A stretch of DNA of 53,071 bases from Hyphomicrobium_A sp964622715 (GCA_964622715.1 CAZURR010000007.1:1-53071), one strand, 5' to 3'; shown: positions 8,199 through 16,366, counted from the stretch's first letter. Numbers and translations are program-made. Notes: generated by a model from the sequence alone, not told the origin.

Positions 8199-11100
8199 AT
8201 GACGAATAACAGCGGCGGCGATGGCAGCGCCATCAAGGCCAAGAAAAAGAGCGGAACAAGGTCCGTCGATCCGGTGGCGGCAGAGGCCGACGCAGGTGAG
8301 GGGCGTGACTGGAGCAAGACGCTCTTTTTGCCGAAAACGGATTTCCCGATGAAGGCGGGGCTGCCCAAGCTGGAGCCGCGGCTGTTGCAGCGCTGGGAAG
8401 AGATCGGGCTTTATGACCGCTTGCGCGAGAAATCACGCAACCGCGCGAAGTTCGTACTGCATGACGGGCCGCCCTACGCCAACGGCAACATCCACATCGG
8501 GCACGCGCTCAACAAGATCCTGAAAGATCTCGTCGTGAAGTCGCAGCAAATGCTGGGGCTCGATTCCAACTATGTGCCGGGCTGGGACTGCCATGGCCTG
8601 CCGATCGAGTGGAAAATTGAAGAGAAATACCGCGCCAAGGGCCGCGATAAGGATGCCGTGCCGATCAATGAGTTTCGCAAAGAGTGCCGCGAGTTCGCCG
8701 CGCATTGGATCAACGTGCAGCGCGAGGAGTTCCAGCGCCTCGGCATCGTCGGCGATTGGATACACCCGTATTCGACGATGAACTATATCGCCGAGTCGAC
8801 GATTGCCGGCGAGCTGATGAAGTTCGCTATGAACGGCACACTCTACCGCGGCTCCAAGCCGGTCATGTGGTCGGTTGTTGAGAAGACTGCGCTGGCGGAG
8901 GCTGAGGTCGAGTACCTGGACTATCAGTCCGACATGATCTGGGTGAAGTTTCCCGTTCTGAAAGGGGAAGGCTGGATCCCGACGGGACGCCGTTTGGAAC
9001 CGGAGAAACCTATCCCGGAAATGCGGCGGATGGATTTCCGTGACGTGTCGGTCGTCATCTGGACGACCACACCATGGACGATTCCGGGCAATCGCGCAAT
9101 CAGCTACTCTTCAAAGATTAACTACGGTCTGTATGAGATCACCGAGGCGCCACCTGACAATTGGGCGAAGGTCGGAGATAGGCTTATCCTGTCTGACGAA
9201 CTCGCGGACGAGGTTTTCAAAGCAGCGCGGGTTGAGGACAAGAAGAGACTGCATGACGTTCCTGCGGACGTCCTGGCGGGCATTCTTTGCGCGCACCCTC
9301 TTCGCGACGAGGGATACGATTTCGACGTTCCCCTTCTCGACGGCGACCACGTCACCGACGACACGGGCACCGGCTTCGTGCACACGGCTCCGGGGCACGG
9401 CACAGACGACTATCATATTTGGACGGCGAGCCAGGCGGCGCTGAAAGAGCGCGACATCGACACGACCATACCCTTCACCGTCGATGCTGACGGCGTCTTC
9501 ACCCAGGACGCGCCGGGCTTCACTGGAATGCGCGTGCTCACCGAGAAGGGCGCCAAGGGCGACGCCAATGACGCCGTCATCAAGGCGCTTGTCGAGGCGG
9601 ACGCGCTGATTGCCCGCGGGCGCCTGAAACACCAGTACCCGCACTCCTGGCGCTCAAAGAAGCCGATCATCTTCCGCAATACGCCCCAGTGGTTCATCGC
9701 CGTGGATAAGCCCATAAAGGGCGCGCCGAAGGGGTCGAACAAGACGTTGCGCGAGATCGCCCTCAATGCGATTGGCGAGACCGAGTGGGTGCCCAGCATC
9801 GGCGCGAATCGCATTCGCGGCATGGTCGAACAGCGCCCCGATTGGGTGGTGTCGCGACAACGCGCTTGGGGCGTGCCAATTTCCGTTTTCCGTAACACGC
9901 GGACGGGCGAGGTCATCCCGTCGGCGAAGTTCAAAAAGTCAAAGGAGTTGATTGCGCGCATCACAAAGGCGTTCGCGAAGGATGGTGCCGATGCGTGGTT
10001 TGTTGCCGCCGCGAAGCAACGATTCCTCGATGATCTCGTCGACGATCCGGCCGACTGGGAGCAGGTGCGCGACATCCTCGACGTCTGGTTTGATTCGGGT
10101 TCCACACACGCTTTCACGCTCGAAGATCCAAAGCGCTTCCCTGGACTTGCCGACGTCAAGCGCGTGCGCGACGGTGGCAAGGACCGTGTCATGTACTTGG
10201 AAGGCTCCGACCAGCATCGCGGCTGGTTCCAATCTTCACTGCTGGAATCTTGCGGTACACGCGGCCGCGCGCCATACGACATTGTGCTGACGCACGGCTT
10301 CGTGCTCGATGAGAAGGGCGAGGACAAGATGTCCAAGTCCACGGGCAATGTGCTCTCCCCGCAGGATGTCATCAAGGAGTCAGGTGCCGACATCCTGCGT
10401 CTGTGGGTGGCGTCGGCCGACTACGAGCGCGATATCCACTTCGGACCAGGCATCGTGAAGCACTCGGTGGAGGCCTACCGCAAGCTGCGCAATACGTTGC
10501 GCTGGATGCTGGGTGCGCTTGCACACCTTGATCCCAAGGACAAAGTCAAGTTCAAGGACATGCACGAGTTGGAGCTGGAGCGCCTGATTCTGCACCGTCT
10601 CTGCCTGCTCGACGAAGAGGTGCGTGAGGCCTATGCGACGTACGACTATCGCAAAGTTGTCGCGCTGCTTTCCCAGTTCATGAACTCAGAGCTCTCCGCC
10701 TTCTACTTCGATATCCGCAAGGACGCGCTCTACTGCGAGCCTTATTCGAGTGTGAAGAGGCGTGCAGCACTCACTGTCATTGACGTGCTGTTGGAGGCGT
10801 TGGTGGCGTGGCTTGCTCCAATCCTATCGTTTACGGCCGAAGAGGTCTGGCTGGCACGCCACGATGCCGCCGAGGGGTCCGTGCATTTGGAGACCTTCCC
10901 GCAGATTGACAACGGTTGGCGCAACGATGAGCTGGCGCAGAAATGGGAGAAGGTGCGCGCCGTGCGCCGCGTCGTAACAGGCGCGTTGGAATTGGAGCGC
11001 GCCGACAAGCGCATTGGTTCCAGCCTGGAGGCTGCGCCTGAGGTCTACGTCGCTGATAACGAGATGTTGCGAGCGCTTGAGCGCGTCGACTTGGCAGAAA

Positions 11101-11336
11101 TTTCCATCACCAGCGCTGCCAAGCTCATCGCCAAGGCGCCACCTGAGGGTGCCTTTATGCTACCCGACGTTCCAGGTGTGGGTGTGGTGCCCAAGCGCGC
11201 TGAGGGAAGAAAATGCGCCCGCTCTTGGCGCATTCTTCCCGATGTCGGCGCCGATCCAGATTTCCCGGAACTGTCGCCGCGGGATGCCGCTGCTGTACGC
11301 GAGTTCGATCGGAGGGCAGAGGATGCGCCAGCATGA
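8199..11336 (+). CDS. ileS: isoleucyl-tRNA synthetase
   Basis: Class I aminoacyl-tRNA synthetase of 1045 residues that charges tRNA-Ile. The HIGH motif is at 99-102 (NGNIHIGHALN) and KMSKS at 710-714; the editing domain lies between them, with WTTTPWTIPGN and GHGTDDY. A 30-residue Lys/Ser/Gly-rich N-terminal extension precedes the conserved core. The C-terminal zinc site of the E. coli enzyme is degenerate: only the first Cys of the first CxxC remains (KCARSW), and the second pair is absent. I believe this loss is common in Hyphomicrobiales. The stop overlaps the lspA start as ATGA. Confidence 0.97.
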   Translation: MTNNSGGDGSAIKAKKKSGTRSVDPVAAEADAGEGRDWSKTLFLPKTDFPMKAGLPKLEPRLLQRWEEIGLYDRLREKSRNRAKFVLHDGPPYANGNIHIGHALNKILKDLVVKSQQMLGLDSNYVPGWDCHGLPIEWKIEEKYRAKGRDKDAVPINEFRKECREFAAHWINVQREEFQRLGIVGDWIHPYSTMNYIAESTIAGELMKFAMNGTLYRGSKPVMWSVVEKTALAEAEVEYLDYQSDMIWVKFPVLKGEGWIPTGRRLEPEKPIPEMRRMDFRDVSVVIWTTTPWTIPGNRAISYSSKINYGLYEITEAPPDNWAKVGDRLILSDELADEVFKAARVEDKKRLHDVPADVLAGILCAHPLRDEGYDFDVPLLDGDHVTDDTGTGFVHTAPGHGTDDYHIWTASQAALKERDIDTTIPFTVDADGVFTQDAPGFTGMRVLTEKGAKGDANDAVIKALVEADALIARGRLKHQYPHSWRSKKPIIFRNTPQWFIAVDKPIKGAPKGSNKTLREIALNAIGETEWVPSIGANRIRGMVEQRPDWVVSRQRAWGVPISVFRNTRTGEVIPSAKFKKSKELIARITKAFAKDGADAWFVAAAKQRFLDDLVDDPADWEQVRDILDVWFDSGSTHAFTLEDPKRFPGLADVKRVRDGGKDRVMYLEGSDQHRGWFQSSLLESCGTRGRAPYDIVLTHGFVLDEKGEDKMSKSTGNVLSPQDVIKESGADILRLWVASADYERDIHFGPGIVKHSVEAYRKLRNTLRWMLGALAHLDPKDKVKFKDMHELELERLILHRLCLLDEEVREAYATYDYRKVVALLSQFMNSELSAFYFDIRKDALYCEPYSSVKRRAALTVIDVLLEALVAWLAPILSFTAEEVWLARHDAAEGSVHLETFPQIDNGWRNDELAQKWEKVRAVRRVVTGALELERADKRIGSSLEAAPEVYVADNEMLRALERVDLAEISITSAAKLIAKAPPEGAFMLPDVPGVGVVPKRAEGRKCARSWRILPDVGADPDFPELSPRDAAAVREFDRRAEDAPA

Positions 11337-11854
11337 CGAGCTCCAACTCGGCACTTCGAGGTTGCGTATGGGGACCGTTCTCTCGACTGGGGCTCTATGT
11401 GCTGCTTGCCACGTTCGTGCTGGATCAAGCCGTCAAGTGGTGGCTCCTGGCTGACTATCGACTTGCCGATAGGGGCCGGGTCGCCGTGACCCCGTTTTTC
11501 GACCTGGTTTTGGTCAAGAATTCAGGAATTAGCTACAGCTTCTTCGAACAGGAAAGTTTTATGGGCCAGGTTTTGCTGGCCGCATTCGGGGTTGTGGCCG
11601 CAATGGCTCTGTGGGTCTGGCTCGCACGGGGCGCAACAAGCCGGCTCATGGCCGTCAGTCTAGGCCTTATTATGGGGGGAGCGCTCGGCAATGCCCTGGA
11701 TCGTGTGCTGATCGGGGGGGTTGCGGACTTTATCTCACTGCATGCATATGGCTTTTATTGGTACGTGTTCAATATTGCCGATGTAGCCATTGTTGCAGGG
11801 GTGATTGGCCTCTTGTATGACTCTCTTGGGGCGAGTCGCAATGATGCCGCATAG
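11333..11854 (+). CDS. lspA: lipoprotein signal peptidase (signal peptidase II)
   Basis: Integral inner-membrane aspartyl protease that cleaves prolipoprotein signal peptides before the diacylglyceryl-Cys. Four hydrophobic segments are visible (about 18-36, 75-96, 103-120 and 142-163). The catalytic Asp residues are Asp123 in GNALDR and Asp150 in FNIADVAI, and VKNSGISYSFF is the family's VxNxGxAF-like motif. The open frame begins at 11213, but ATG 11333 overlaps the ileS TGA by four bases and gives the expected 173 residues. Translation is therefore probably coupled to ileS. A lipobox protein, a possible client, is encoded next. Confidence 0.94.
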   Translation: MTSSNSALRGCVWGPFSRLGLYVLLATFVLDQAVKWWLLADYRLADRGRVAVTPFFDLVLVKNSGISYSFFEQESFMGQVLLAAFGVVAAMALWVWLARGATSRLMAVSLGLIMGGALGNALDRVLIGGVADFISLHAYGFYWYVFNIADVAIVAGVIGLLYDSLGASRNDAA

Positions 11855-11932
11855 CCGTTGTAGCGCAGGACGTTAGATTTCCGCGCTGCGGGCCTACATG
11901 ACGCGGGCCGATCAGCGCCACGGGGGATATAC

Positions 11933-12391
11933 ATGCCGCGCAGAACTTGGTCATCGAGGGCAGCAATTCTGTCTATCCCACTATGCCTCGCGTTTGGCGC
12001 ATCTGGTTGTTCGATGGATGATCTCCAGTTCAACGGCGGAATCTTCGACGCCGTCGGCCTTTCCGATGCGGCCAAGGCAAAAAGCGGGTCGGAGCCTAAG
12101 ATTGCCGCGCGTGCACCACTGGTCGTGCCGCCTTCGCTCGACCGCTTGCCGGAGCCCGGCTCGGAAGAACCCGCTGAGAATGCGGAGATCGCCGGCATCC
12201 GAGACTACGATGCGGCGAGGACCGCATCAAAGGAAGAGCGTGAGCGCCAGCAGGCTGAGTATTGCAAAGTCAACTACGATCAAGCAAAGGCACGAGGCGA
12301 AGAGGTTGACTTTGTCGCTGGACCGCTTGGGCCGTGCCGGAAGTCGGTGCTGACGGCAATAAAAAAGTGGAACTCCTCTTCTGACGAATAG
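11933..12391 (+). CDS. putative lipoprotein of unknown function
   Basis: A 152-residue predicted lipoprotein. Residues 1-25 form an n-region with Arg residues and a hydrophobic core, ending in the lipobox FGASGC with the acylated Cys at 26. The mature part is hydrophilic, with a Pro-rich stretch (VVPPSLDRLPEPGSEEP) and a charged helical segment (ASKEERERQQAEYCKVNYDQ). The C-terminus contains the only two further Cys residues, possibly a disulfide. GGGGGAT lies shortly before ATG 11933. It follows lspA by 78 bases. I do not recognise the family; similar small lipoproteins after ileS-lspA in Hyphomicrobiales seem plausible but cannot be checked here. Confidence 0.75.
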   Translation: MPRRTWSSRAAILSIPLCLAFGASGCSMDDLQFNGGIFDAVGLSDAAKAKSGSEPKIAARAPLVVPPSLDRLPEPGSEEPAENAEIAGIRDYDAARTASKEERERQQAEYCKVNYDQAKARGEEVDFVAGPLGPCRKSVLTAIKKWNSSSDE

Positions 12392-12472
12392 TTGGCGCCT
12401 TCATATCGCCGATCATGGCCGGCGCGCCGCATCGGCCCGCATTTTCACATTACGCCTTGCCTTGTAGCGCTT

Positions 12473-12616
12473 GCATTCGTTCGAATGCCAAGAGGGACTT
12501 TGTAGTGCCACACTGACATCAGTATTTCTGATATATCTAATAGGAAAAATTAAGTTGCCCTTATGCATAGGGGCATCTATGTGACAAATGGGGAAAAAGA
12601 GGTCTGCTCTCTTCCC
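12473..12616 (+). promoter_or_regulatory. cluster of dyads upstream of pqqA
   Basis: Four dyad elements lie in the 166 bases before pqqA: GCATTCG-TT-CGAATGC (12473-12488), ATCAG-TATTT-CTGAT (12518-12532), TGCCCTTATG/CATAGGGGCA with one mismatch (12556-12575), and an imperfect GGGAAAAAGAG/CTCTCTTCCC hairpin (12591-12616) just before the ribosome-binding site. The region 12500-12600 is A+T-richer than its surroundings, with TATATCT as a possible -10. This suggests a regulated promoter and a structured leader. No specific regulator can be named. Confidence 0.4.
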
Positions 12617-12638
12617 TCACTTCGAAGGAGGAAACATA

Positions 12639-12728
12639 ATGAAGGTTTGGACCAAGCCCGCAGTTCGCGAGCAGGAAGTTGGCCTCGAGGTTACGAGCTA
12701 TCTGCCGGCCGAGATCGACATCATCTAA
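12639..12728 (+). CDS. pqqA: PQQ precursor peptide PqqA
   Basis: A 29-residue peptide matching PqqA, the ribosomal precursor whose Glu and Tyr side chains are joined by PqqE and trimmed into pyrroloquinoline quinone. The start MKVWTKPAV, then VGLEVTSY holding the E-x3-Y pair (Glu17 and Tyr21), and the tail AEID closely resemble methylotroph PqqA peptides. A strong AAGGAGG lies eight bases before ATG 12639. The gene is isolated: no pqqB, C, D or E is present anywhere in the window. A hairpin follows 44 bases after the stop. It may be an additional copy beside a complete pqq operon elsewhere, as known in some methylotrophs. PQQ would serve periplasmic methanol or other alcohol/aldose dehydrogenases; that use is inferred. 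Confidence 0.88.
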   Translation: MKVWTKPAVREQEVGLEVTSYLPAEIDII

Positions 12729-12772
12729 AGCACTACGATTACTGTGATACTGCATTGCGGCGGCCGATGCTT

Positions 12773-12801
12773 CGGTCGCCGTAATACGTATTGGGCGACC
12801 G
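12773..12801. terminator. bidirectional hairpin between pqqA and the convergent gene
   Basis: CGGTCGCC (12773-12780) pairs with GGCGACCG (12794-12801), and the palindromic AATACGTATT lies inside, giving a stem of about 14 pairs. It sits between convergent genes that end at 12728 and 12845. There is no T-run on either strand, so it may act with Rho or as an mRNA 3'-end stabiliser. Confidence 0.45.
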
Positions 12802-12844
12802 CGTTCGCAGCGCTTCGGGCCTCGGTTTAGCGCTGGCGCTACTA

Positions 12845-13156
12845 TTAGTCGGCCGTACCTTTGTCGGCTGTATCTTTGGCAAAATTTCCTTCGACACGCG
12901 CCATCCACCTCTCGAACGAATTGCGCAGAATATCGATGGAAAATTGAATGCCTTCGAGAACTTCTGGGCCGTGTTCGTCGGGCGCATCGAGCTTGCGTGT
13001 GATTTCGGCGTGGGTCTGAAGCATATTCTGCCAATCCTTGCGCGCATTCTCGCCGATCGTATCGCTGGCGCCGATCGATTCACTTACAGCGCGGATCTTT
13101 TGCTCGAGTTCGGCGAGTTTGCGTTTGGTCTCCTCGACGGTCGGATTCTGGCTCAT
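12845..13156 (-). CDS. conserved hypothetical coiled-coil protein
   Basis: A 103-residue hydrophilic protein that I do not recognise. It has no signal peptide or membrane segment. Residues about 8-30 (VEETKRKLAELEQKIRAV) form a likely coiled coil. A helical middle region follows (ENARKDWQNMLQTHAEITRKL), and the C-terminus is acidic to basic and Asp/Lys-rich. ATG 13156 has CGGAGAG upstream, a convincing ribosome-binding site. It converges on pqqA and is transcribed in the same direction as the tRNA-Ala gene upstream. Codon use looks like that of its neighbours. The coding call is good; the function is open. Confidence 0.7.
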   Translation of the reverse strand: MSQNPTVEETKRKLAELEQKIRAVSESIGASDTIGENARKDWQNMLQTHAEITRKLDAPDEHGPEVLEGIQFSIDILRNSFERWMARVEGNFAKDTADKGTAD

Positions 13157-13362
13157 CTCGCTCTCCGAAGTTCTTAACCGTAGCCGCTAGGCGTTCCGTT
13201 TCTGGCATAATCCAAGTCTTCAAGACCGGGAATGAGACAGTAGCGGTTGCAGGCACCCGGAAGCAATTTTTTCAGTCACATCATCGAAGGAGGAACAGCC
13301 GCCTGCCTTGTCAAACGCGTACCATGACGCGCTTGACCAGCCCCGCGCTGCGGCGGTGACCT

Positions 13363-13385
13363 AAGCTTACATCTTATGAAAGCTT
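13363..13385 (-). terminator. hairpin downstream of tRNA-Ala
   Basis: AAGCTTTCAT pairs with ATGTAAGCTT (nine of ten) around a three-base loop, seven bases beyond the tRNA CCA end. No T-run follows. It may define the 3' processing or termination region of the tRNA transcript. The remainder of 13157-13391 shows no supported gene. Confidence 0.4.
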
Positions 13386-13391
13386 GAGAGC

Positions 13392-13467
13392 TGGTGGAGC
13401 CGAGCGGGATCGAACCGCTGACCTCGTGAATGCCATTCACGCGCTCTCCCAACTGAGCTACGGCCCC
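13392..13467 (-). tRNA. tRNA-Ala (GGC anticodon)
   Basis: A 76-nucleotide cloverleaf with encoded CCA. The acceptor stem GGGGCCG/CGGCTCC contains the G3-U70 wobble pair that defines alanine identity. The D-loop is AGTTGGGA, and the anticodon stem CGTGA/TCACG carries the loop ATGGCAT with anticodon GGC, which reads GCC and GCU. The T arm is AGCGG-TTCGATC-CCGCT. All stems pair, so the gene looks functional. Confidence 0.97.
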
Positions 13468-13625
13468 GATCGTTGGGAATCTGTGCGATGGGAGCCAATT
13501 AATTTGCCCACCCGCAAACCGGGGCCCTGATTAGGCCCTCGTCGTCAAAACCGCAAGGGCGAACTTGCTCTGTGGACCAGGACGTATCCACGCAAAGAAC
13601 TCGCCGACAAGTAAAAAAGGTGGTC

Positions 13626-14003
13626 TCAGGATTCTTGGCCTCCCTCGGGCTTGGTGCCGCCGAGGATATTCGATACGTCGCCTCCGTCCTCTTCCTCCAC
13701 CTGCAGGAAGGTCTCGTCGTCGTCGTTGTCAACTGTCTTGTCGGCCTCAACCTCGTCGAGCGTGTCCTCTTCCGCGGTCTCGTCCTCATTGGCATCCGCT
13801 TCCGCGAACTCTTCCTTCTTCGGCTTGCGAGGCTTCTGCTCTTCAGGCTGCACGATAACAATAGGCCCCGGCGAAGAGGCGATGACATACGCAGCACCGC
13901 AGATCGGGCAAGCGATAGGGCTACGGCTCAAGTCGTAAAAGCGGGCGCCGCACTCGCTATTCTGGCAGGTACGCTTTGTCCCGCGGTCTTGCTTGGTTGC
14001 CAT
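13626..14003 (-). CDS. FYDLN-acid zinc-ribbon protein (TIGR02300 type)
   Basis: A 125-residue protein with an N-terminal zinc ribbon (Cys13, Cys18, Cys32, Cys35 as CX4C and CX2C) that contains GARFYDLSRSPIACP, the signature of the FYDLN-acid family. The remaining 85 residues are extremely acidic, with runs of Glu and Asp, and are probably disordered; LGGTKPEGG is near the end. The family is largely alphaproteobacterial, uncharacterised, and commonly located beside aroA, as here, where the two genes are divergent. A nucleic-acid- or protein-binding role is plausible but unproven. The 158 bases downstream before the tRNA show nothing further. Confidence 0.85.
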   Translation of the reverse strand: MATKQDRGTKRTCQNSECGARFYDLSRSPIACPICGAAYVIASSPGPIVIVQPEEQKPRKPKKEEFAEADANEDETAEEDTLDEVEADKTVDNDDDETFLQVEEEDGGDVSNILGGTKPEGGQES

Positions 14004-14119
14004 GGAACCAACCTTAAGATGTTAGGAGAGGTTGAAGGCGATCTGCCACAAGCCTCCCGGCTTGTCAAAAGCAAAGCACCTGCCTTGCCGTTCACCTTCA
14101 AAACGAGGGGCCGCAGCGT

Positions 14120-14149
14120 TGACAGGGCCGCGTTGGCTCGGCTCTATGC
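14120..14149 (+). promoter_or_regulatory. putative promoter of the aroA run
   Basis: A perfect TTGACA (14120-14125) is followed after 18 bases by TCTATG (14144-14149), a weak -10. It lies about 45 bases before the aroA coding region, in the 189-base gap that separates aroA from the divergent FYDLN gene. Confidence 0.4.
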
Positions 14150-14167
14150 CGACCAACCTTAGCCGAC

Positions 14168-14185
14168 GCGGGCGCTAGCGCCCGC
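14168..14185. repeat. perfect 18-base palindrome before aroA
   Basis: GCGGGCGCTAGCGCCCGC is a complete palindrome just ahead of the aroA start codons and next to GGAG (14187-14190). In RNA it would fold into a short hairpin next to the ribosome-binding site; in DNA it could bind a dimeric regulator. Confidence 0.5.
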
Positions 14186-14192
14186 TGGAGCC

Positions 14193-15551
14193 TTGAGACC
14201 GGTGAATTCCCAGCCCCCCTCCTCTTCCCAGCCGCTGGTCGCATCGAAGGCCGGGCCACTTGCCGGCCGGGTCCGCGTGCCAGGCGACAAATCGATTTCG
14301 CACCGGGCGCTGATATTTGCGGCTCTGGCCTCCGGAGTGAGTCGCATCCGCGGCCTGCTTGAGGCCGCCGATGTCATCAACACGGCCAAATCCATCGTTG
14401 CGCTTGGCGCATCTGTGGAAAAGGTGGACGGCGAATGGCACGTCACCGGTCGCGGTGTGGGCGGCCTGCGCGATCCGGGGGCGCCGCTCGATTTCGGCAA
14501 CTCAGGAACCGGCACGCGGTTAATGCTGGGCGTGATCGCAGGCCACGACATGACCGTGTGCATGACGGGAGATGCTTCGCTCAGCCGGCGGCCCATGGGC
14601 CGCGTCCTCACCCCGCTCAAGCAAATGGGAATTCAGGTCGAAGGCGACCGTGACACGCTGCCGCTCACCGTGCGGGGAACTTCGGCTTTGGTGCCCATTG
14701 CATATGAGCTGCCGGTCTCCTCCGCGCAGGTGAAGAGCGCAATCCTTATAGCTGGGTTGCACGCTGCCGGTGAAACGACAGTCATTGAGAAGGAGCCAAC
14801 GCGTGATCACACCGAGCGCATGCTGCGTTTCTTCGGTGCTGATGTGCAAAGCGTTGTGCAGGCCGGCCTCACACATATCACCGTGAAGGGAGATGCGGAA
14901 CTCAAAGGGCGTGAAGTGACGGTTCCCGGCGATCCAAGCTCGGCTGCTTTTCTCGCCGCTGCGGCACTCATCGTTCCGGGATCGGACGTGACAATCGAAG
15001 GCGTTCTCGTCAACCCCACGCGCACGGGTTTCTATCTGACCCTGCAAGAAATGGGTGGCGACGTGGCCTTTCTAAATGCGCGCGAGGAGGGAGGCGAACC
15101 CGTTGCTGATATTCGCGTGCGCTTTTCGAAGCTAAGGGGTGTGAGTGTTCCTGCGGAGCGCGCCCCCAGCATGATCGACGAATATCCCGTGCTGGCAGTC
15201 GTTGCCGCTTTTGCGGACGGCGTGACGCGCATGCAGGGTTTGGCCGAACTCAAGGTGAAGGAGAGCGATCGTCTCGCTGCAACGGCCGCTGGACTCATCG
15301 CCAACGGGATTAGTGCCACTGCGGAGCCTGAGGCGCTCATCGTGAGCGGTATGGGTTCGGTGCCGGGCGGCGGAATCGTGACGACGCATCTCGACCATCG
15401 CATCGCCATGGCCTTCCTAACGATTGGTCTAGCGAGCAAGCGCCCGGTGACTGTCGATGATGCATCGATGATCGCGACAAGCTTTCCCGAATTCCGCGGG
15501 CTCATGGAAAGCCTCGGTGCCACTTTCGGCGATCCGGTCAGGCAAGCGTGA
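14193..15551 (+). CDS. aroA: 3-phosphoshikimate 1-carboxyvinyltransferase (EPSP synthase)
   Basis: EPSP synthase, the sixth step of the shikimate pathway, which joins shikimate-3-phosphate and PEP. The phosphate-binding GDKSISHRAL near residue 31, NSGTGTRLMLG, SRRPMGRVLTPL, VKSAILIAGL, EPTRDHTERML, and the C-terminal KESDRLAA and DHRIAMAF motifs are all present. The start is ambiguous: TTG 14193 lies only two bases from GGAG, whereas GTG 14202 in the same frame lies eleven bases away and would give 449 residues. The protein ends in TGATG overlap with cmk, so the two are probably translated together. Overall composition suggests the class II alphaproteobacterial type, but tolerance to inhibitors cannot be judged from this reading. 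Confidence 0.95.
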   Translation: MRPVNSQPPSSSQPLVASKAGPLAGRVRVPGDKSISHRALIFAALASGVSRIRGLLEAADVINTAKSIVALGASVEKVDGEWHVTGRGVGGLRDPGAPLDFGNSGTGTRLMLGVIAGHDMTVCMTGDASLSRRPMGRVLTPLKQMGIQVEGDRDTLPLTVRGTSALVPIAYELPVSSAQVKSAILIAGLHAAGETTVIEKEPTRDHTERMLRFFGADVQSVVQAGLTHITVKGDAELKGREVTVPGDPSSAAFLAAAALIVPGSDVTIEGVLVNPTRTGFYLTLQEMGGDVAFLNAREEGGEPVADIRVRFSKLRGVSVPAERAPSMIDEYPVLAVVAAFADGVTRMQGLAELKVKESDRLAATAAGLIANGISATAEPEALIVSGMGSVPGGGIVTTHLDHRIAMAFLTIGLASKRPVTVDDASMIATSFPEFRGLMESLGATFGDPVRQA

Positions 15552-16177
15552 TGATTATTGCGATCGATGGACCGGCCGCCTCGGGCAAGGGCACGCTTGC
15601 CAAACTTGTCGCGCAGCATTGGGATCTTCCGTGTCTCGATACAGGTCTGCTCTATCGCGCGGTCGCGCGCGACGTGCGCGCCCGTGGCTTTCAGTTGCTG
15701 GACACCTGGGCGGCGGTGGCATTGGCCCGCAGCCTCAATCCGTCGACACTTGACGATTCGGGCCTGCGCGGTCCTGGAGCCGGCGAGTTGGCCTCGAACG
15801 TCGCCAGCATCTCGGAGTTGAGGTCGGCGCTGCTCGCCTATCAGCGGGCTTTCGCAGCCCAGCGCGGCGGCGCGGTTCTTGACGGCCGCGACATCGGGAC
15901 GGTCGTTTGCCCCAACGCTGACGTTAAGATCTTCGTCACGGCCACCCCGGAGGTGCGCGCGCGCCGCCGTTTCCTGGAGCGTCAGGAGCGGTTAGAGGAG
16001 GTCACATATGAGAGAGTTTTGGCCGATATTCAACGCCGGGATGCCCGAGATGCTGGGCGGGAGAGCGCTCCCATGCGTCCTGCCGCCGACGCCGCCTTGC
16101 TTGACACGTCGGAGTTGGATATAGAGGCGGCATTCGACGCCGCTGTCGGATTGATCAAGAGGAAGATCGGCCAATAG
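15551..16177 (+). CDS. cmk: (d)CMP kinase (cytidylate kinase)
   Basis: Transfers phosphate from ATP to CMP or dCMP. The P-loop GPAASGKGT is at residues 7-15. Later come DGRDIGTVVCPNADVKIFVTA-type segments (DGRDIGTVV is the CMP-binding signature), the LID region RARRRFLERQ and RRDARDAGRESAPM. ATG 15551 overlaps the aroA stop; GTG 15548 is an alternative one codon earlier. At 208 residues the length is normal. The order aroA-cmk-rpsA is conserved across proteobacteria, and this copy fits it without anomaly. Confidence 0.94.
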   Translation: MIIAIDGPAASGKGTLAKLVAQHWDLPCLDTGLLYRAVARDVRARGFQLLDTWAAVALARSLNPSTLDDSGLRGPGAGELASNVASISELRSALLAYQRAFAAQRGGAVLDGRDIGTVVCPNADVKIFVTATPEVRARRRFLERQERLEEVTYERVLADIQRRDARDAGRESAPMRPAADAALLDTSELDIEAAFDAAVGLIKRKIGQ

Positions 16178-16366
16178 GGAGCCCGACGGGTTTCCCAAAT
16201 TTTGTTGGCGGGCCAAGCCCATCGCAGCGGTATCAGATCCAGCATTCACACGAGCGGCAGGAGACTGTCCGAACACGGTTGCCGTGGCGGACGCTGTTTG
16301 CCGTTTCCACCGTCTCTCATGCCGCCAAGCGCGGCGCCGAAAACGCATAAGGGAGTGTCAAGTCAC

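Noticed and set aside
13262..13320. Second pqqA-like leader (GAAGGAGGAAC as before pqqA)
   Set aside because: The following frames give no E-x3-Y peptide; only the ribosome-binding sequence is similar.
16202..16366. N-terminal extension of S1
   Set aside because: The frame is open but the conserved S1 start and a GGGAG signal lie at ATG 16367.
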